Made by a program: the position numbers and the translations under genes. The notes under the pieces are model-generated. The model searched no databases. It had not been told where the DNA came from and saw only the letters and a list, made by a program, of their open reading frames with translations. This document shows, piece by piece, positions 4,677-7,129 of a stretch of DNA of 7,129 bases. Source of the stretch: Clostridium sp. (GTDB lineage Bacteria; Bacillota; Clostridia; Clostridiales; Clostridiaceae); assembly GCA_012511315.1 (NCBI GenBank), contig JAAZGI010000271.1:1-7129 (forward strand), read 5' to 3'. How positions within the stretch are numbered: position 1 is the first letter of the stretch; each line of letters starts with the position of its first letter.

Positions 4677-5858
4677 TTAGTCATCGAAATCATCCACTTC
4701 AAACTCAGTAATTTTTCCAGTATAAGCGTCTATGCTCATCTCATACTCTTTGCCATTGGCATGAATTTCAACTTCGTACTCATCATCATCTAATTCAAAA
4801 TCCACTATCGTGCCATATACTTTGCCCAAGGCTATCTTTTTAGCCTGCTCGCTGGTAATTCGTGTTTTTTTCTGTGTGGTTAACACTGATTTATTATCTT
4901 GATCATCTACTTCAAACTCAGTGATTTTTCCAGTATAAGCATCAATGGTCATCTCATACTCTTTGCCATTGGCATGAATTTCAACTTCGTACTCATCATC
5001 ATCTAATTCAAAATCCACTATCGTGCCATATACTTTGCCCAAGGCTATCTTTTTAGCTTGTTCGCTAGTAATTTGTGTTCTATTCGCAGTTCTCGCTTTT
5101 TTAACTGATGCAAGACTCTTAGAAGTTGTTGCAGTTGCATTAGTGGCAACCGTTGTTTTAGTTGAGGCCATTGTTGTTTTATGACCCTCTTCCACTTCAA
5201 ACTCAGTTATTTTTCCGGTATAAGCGTCAACAGTCATCTCATACTCATTGCCATCGGCATGAATTTCAACTTCGTACTCATCATCATCTAACTCAAAGTC
5301 CACAATCAATCCATTTACTTTGGTCAGGGCAATCTTTTTGGCCTGTTCACTACTAATTCGCGTTTTTGTCGCTGTTGTCATCTTGTTATTTATTGTAGTA
5401 GTCTTGGAAGTTGTTGCAGTTGTTTTAGTAGAGGCCATTGTTGTCTTATTACTCTCATCCACTTCAAACTCAGTGATTTTTCCAGTATGAGTGTCGATGC
5501 TCATCTCATACTCTTTGCCATCGGCATGAATTTCAACCTGATACTTACCACCATCCATTTCAAATTCGACAATTTCACCTGTCACTTTTTCTAAGGCGAT
5601 TTTTTTAGCATCAGCATTGGAAACGAACATTTTCTCTTTTTCCGCTACGGAATGATTCACTTCAGTTTCTATTACACCTTCAACACTTTGGGTCAAAATC
5701 CTATCCGTCGTCACAGATGGTTTTGTTTCACTGATAGCATGTTTCTGGTCTGCACTTGGTTGTGCAAATGTCATGATATCAGGTAGCACGCTGGCAACTA
5801 AAATAGAGACCATTAAGAGTGGGGCAATAATTAAAAGTTTCTTATGTAACTTATTCAT
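4677..5858 (-). CDS. Secreted four-PepSY-domain protein
   Basis: A 393-residue exported protein. Residues 1-33 form a signal peptide or signal anchor: basic MNKLHKK, a hydrophobic stretch from 8 to 25, and a possible cleavage site after TFA near 32. There is no lipobox Cys. Four PepSY domains follow at about 81-135, 169-223, 264-319 and 335-390, each running from an AKKIAL helix through a strand centred on YEVEIHA or YQVEIHA to a TGKITEFEV strand. They are joined by Thr/Lys/Ala-rich linkers. PepSY domains are known in the propeptides of thermolysin-type proteases and in YpeB, where they are thought to inhibit or chaperone; these very acidic copies (a DDDEYEVEIH core in three of four) might bind cations or cationic surface polymers, which is speculation. 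The chain ends just after the last domain, with no wall-sorting signal. The start has AGGAGG at 5867-5872, eight bases upstream. It lies 122 bases downstream of a PepSY paralogue. Its exact job is unknown. Confidence 0.85.
   Translation of the reverse strand: MNKLHKKLLIIAPLLMVSILVASVLPDIMTFAQPSADQKHAISETKPSVTTDRILTQSVEGVIETEVNHSVAEKEKMFVSNADAKKIALEKVTGEIVEFEMDGGKYQVEIHADGKEYEMSIDTHTGKITEFEVDESNKTTMASTKTTATTSKTTTINNKMTTATKTRISSEQAKKIALTKVNGLIVDFELDDDEYEVEIHADGNEYEMTVDAYTGKITEFEVEEGHKTTMASTKTTVATNATATTSKSLASVKKARTANRTQITSEQAKKIALGKVYGTIVDFELDDDEYEVEIHANGKEYEMTIDAYTGKITEFEVDDQDNKSVLTTQKKTRITSEQAKKIALGKVYGTIVDFELDDDEYEVEIHANGKEYEMSIDAYTGKITEFEVDDFDD
4736..5057. repeat. 109-base perfect direct repeat inside the PepSY gene
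   Basis: Bases 4736-4844 and 4949-5057 are identical over 109 bases at an offset of 213 bases (71 codons). They encode the bodies of the third and fourth PepSY domains. Identity at synonymous sites points to a recent duplication or gene conversion. Similarity between the other copies is also high, but with scattered substitutions. Confidence 0.85.
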
Positions 5859-5980
5859 TTTTCTTTCCTCCTAAGCTTGTTACTAAGATAACTCTTGAAC
5901 TTCCCATTTTATTGCACATTTTCTTAATTTTATTTTTTAATGCTAAACTCATTATTTTATAACGTCTCTGTTAGAAAACT

Positions 5981-7129
5981 CTAATCATCAATTTCAAATT
6001 CAGTGATTTCACCAGTGTAAGCATCAATAATCATCTCATACTCTTTGCCCTCCGCATGAATTTCAACTTCATACTCATCATCATCTAATTCAAAATCCAC
6101 GATTGTTCCATTTACTTTTGCTAGGGCAATCTTTTTTGCTTGCTCGCTGGTAATTCGTGTTTTCTTCGGTGTGGTTAACGTTGGCTCATCATCTTGATCA
6201 TCCACTTCAAACTGAGTGATTTTTCCAGTATAAGCGTCAATGGTCATCTCATACTCTTTGCCCTCCGCATGAATTTCAACTTCATACTCATCATCATCTA
6301 GTTCAAAATCCACAATGGTTCCGTTGACTTTCTTTAAGGCAATCTCTTTAGCTGTTGCTGCTGAAATCCTCTCTGCCTTAGTTGCCGGCTTCGTAGTAGG
6401 CTTAGTGGTTGGTTTAGTGACGGGCTTAGTGACGGGCTTAGTGGCTGGCTTAGTGGCTGGCTTAGTGGCTGGCTTAGTGGCTGGCTTAGTGGCTGGTTTA
6501 TCATCATCTAAATCATCCACTTTAAACTCGATGATTTTTCCAGTGTAAGCATCTATGGTGATCTCGTACTCTTTACCATTGGCATGGATCTCAACTTCAT
6601 ACTCATCATCATCTAGTTCAAAATCTACGATGGTTCCGTCCACTTTCTTTAGGGCTATCTTTTTAGCTTCCTCCGATGAAATCCTGCGAGGTGTCGTTGA
6701 AGGCTTCTTTGGAACGATGCTGCCATCATTCTCAAACTCAAGATTCCCTATATCTTCTGCTTCGATTGCCTCAAAATCCTGACTATCAAAGAGTTGTAGT
6801 AGTTCAATATCAAATGCTCTAGCAAGGAAGACTAGTTCCTGAATCGACATTTCTTTTAATATATCCGCCTTTAAATTCGGGGCCAATTCCGTGAGCTTTT
6901 TAATTAGAGTGGCTCGTCCCTTTGAATCATCCAACTTTGTTATGTTTGGATCCTCGTGCTGTTCAATGGCTTGGTTTAAAACTACAGGATTAAGGTCACT
7001 GGTCTTCAGGTGTCTGTGAATTGCTTCATCAATTTCAAGACGCTGTTCTTCAGCTTTTACTGTCTTTTTATTATAAACAGACAGTAAAATATACTTGTCT
7101 GTTTCAGTCAAATAATTTTTCTCGAGCAA
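5981..7129 (-). CDS. PepSY-repeat protein with RsgI-like anti-sigma region, 5' end outside window
   Basis: The C-terminal 382 residues of a larger protein. The frame is open to the right edge; the TTG there is not a credible start, because no ribosome site can be seen and the sequence begins in mid-domain. Residues 1-115 resemble the extracytoplasmic part of RsgI-type anti-sigma-I factors: a TETDKYILLSVYN strand, a helical stretch, and KGRATLIKKLTELAP at 70-84 followed by an L-x-x-M-S-x-x-E-L helix. This is recognised by pattern only. Three PepSY domains follow at about 150-206, 255-311 and 326-382, with the same acidic DDDEYEVEIHA core as the downstream protein. A ten-unit Lys-Pro-x-Thr linker at 211-250 separates the first two. 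If it is RsgI-like, a cytosolic sigma-binding domain and one membrane span should lie upstream, with a sigma-I-type gene near by. The PepSY part is certain; the anti-sigma reading is moderate. Confidence 0.8.
   Translation of the reverse strand: MLEKNYLTETDKYILLSVYNKKTVKAEEQRLEIDEAIHRHLKTSDLNPVVLNQAIEQHEDPNITKLDDSKGRATLIKKLTELAPNLKADILKEMSIQELVFLARAFDIELLQLFDSQDFEAIEAEDIGNLEFENDGSIVPKKPSTTPRRISSEEAKKIALKKVDGTIVDFELDDDEYEVEIHANGKEYEITIDAYTGKIIEFKVDDLDDDKPATKPATKPATKPATKPATKPVTKPVTKPTTKPTTKPATKAERISAATAKEIALKKVNGTIVDFELDDDEYEVEIHAEGKEYEMTIDAYTGKITQFEVDDQDDEPTLTTPKKTRITSEQAKKIALAKVNGTIVDFELDDDEYEVEIHAEGKEYEMIIDAYTGEITEFEIDD
6380..6499. repeat. 12-base tandem repeat encoding a Lys-Pro-x-Thr linker
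   Basis: Ten 12-base units in frame. Read on the minus strand they give five KPAT, two KPVT, two KPTT and one KPAT. Five consecutive units are nearly identical in DNA, with changes concentrated toward the left end. The encoded Pro/Lys/Thr-rich stretch is typical of an extended spacer outside the membrane. A pure tandem array like this can gain or lose units without shifting frame. Confidence 0.9.

Noticed and set aside
4608..4793. Plus-strand 61-residue open frame beginning in the terminator stem
   Set aside because: It starts within the hairpin and runs antisense into the PepSY gene; the hydrophobic composition is an effect of T-rich DNA.
4490..5057. CRISPR-like array suggested by regularly spaced repeats
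   Set aside because: The repeats are in-frame protein domain copies or a two-copy 12-base repeat; there is no short palindromic repeat with unique spacers of constant length.
5162..5356. Plus-strand 64-residue open frame
   Set aside because: Antisense shadow inside the PepSY gene, with no ribosome site and His/Gln-rich composition caused by the repeat.
6315..6548. A plus-strand open frame with a hydrophobic Val-Ala-Gly-Leu repeat that looks like a membrane protein
   Set aside because: It is the antisense of the Lys-Pro-x-Thr repeat; the hydrophobic pattern is a by-product of the 12-base unit.
6555..6782. Plus-strand open frame opposite a PepSY domain
   Set aside because: Antisense shadow of a clear coding region; its poly-Ser stretch mirrors the acidic codons on the other strand.

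Overview
The window looks like chromosomal DNA from a low-to-mid GC, Gram-positive anaerobe, most likely a member of the Clostridia (Eubacteriales). The evidence is AT-rich intergenic DNA, strong AGGAGG-type ribosome sites, a selenoprotein gene read through an in-frame UGA, a stand-alone NifX/NifB-type iron-molybdenum cofactor domain protein, and secreted PepSY-repeat proteins, one with what looks like an RsgI-type anti-sigma ectodomain. I cannot name the genus.

Layout. Positions 1-1612 hold a bidirectional terminator and a minus-strand DUF2254 integral membrane protein (138-1433) with a 180-base leader region. Positions 1613-3847 form a redox and oxygen-stress cluster: a minus-strand Dps-like mini-ferritin (1684-2100), a divergent two-domain nitroreductase (2318-3157), and a peroxiredoxin-like selenoprotein (3383-3847) whose peroxidatic residue is encoded by TGA at 3512-3514. 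A gene caller that ignores selenocysteine would keep only a truncated piece starting at 3533. Each of these three genes has an AT-rich 7-1-7 element upstream that resembles a PerR/Fur-family operator, so they may form a small peroxide or iron regulon. Positions 3158-3382 (225 bases) hold no gene and no convincing terminator, but contain the selenoprotein's control region.

Positions 3848-4676 hold facing terminator-like hairpins, a small minus-strand NifX/NifB-domain protein (4011-4355) with its own promoter and leader hairpin, and a 321-base gene-free stretch (4356-4676). That stretch contains a strong plus-strand intrinsic terminator with no obvious plus-strand gene in front of it.

Positions 4677-7129 encode two minus-strand proteins built from near-identical acidic PepSY domains. 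The upstream one (5981-7129) enters from beyond the right edge; it carries an RsgI-like region, three PepSY domains and a ten-unit Lys-Pro-x-Thr linker. The downstream one (4677-5858) has a signal peptide and four PepSY domains. They are 122 bases apart with no clear terminator between them and may be co-transcribed. The repeats are recent enough to include a 109-base perfect duplication.

The most notable item is the selenocysteine peroxiredoxin with a candidate SECIS hairpin. Next are the three shared operator-like elements and the two-gene PepSY repeat locus.
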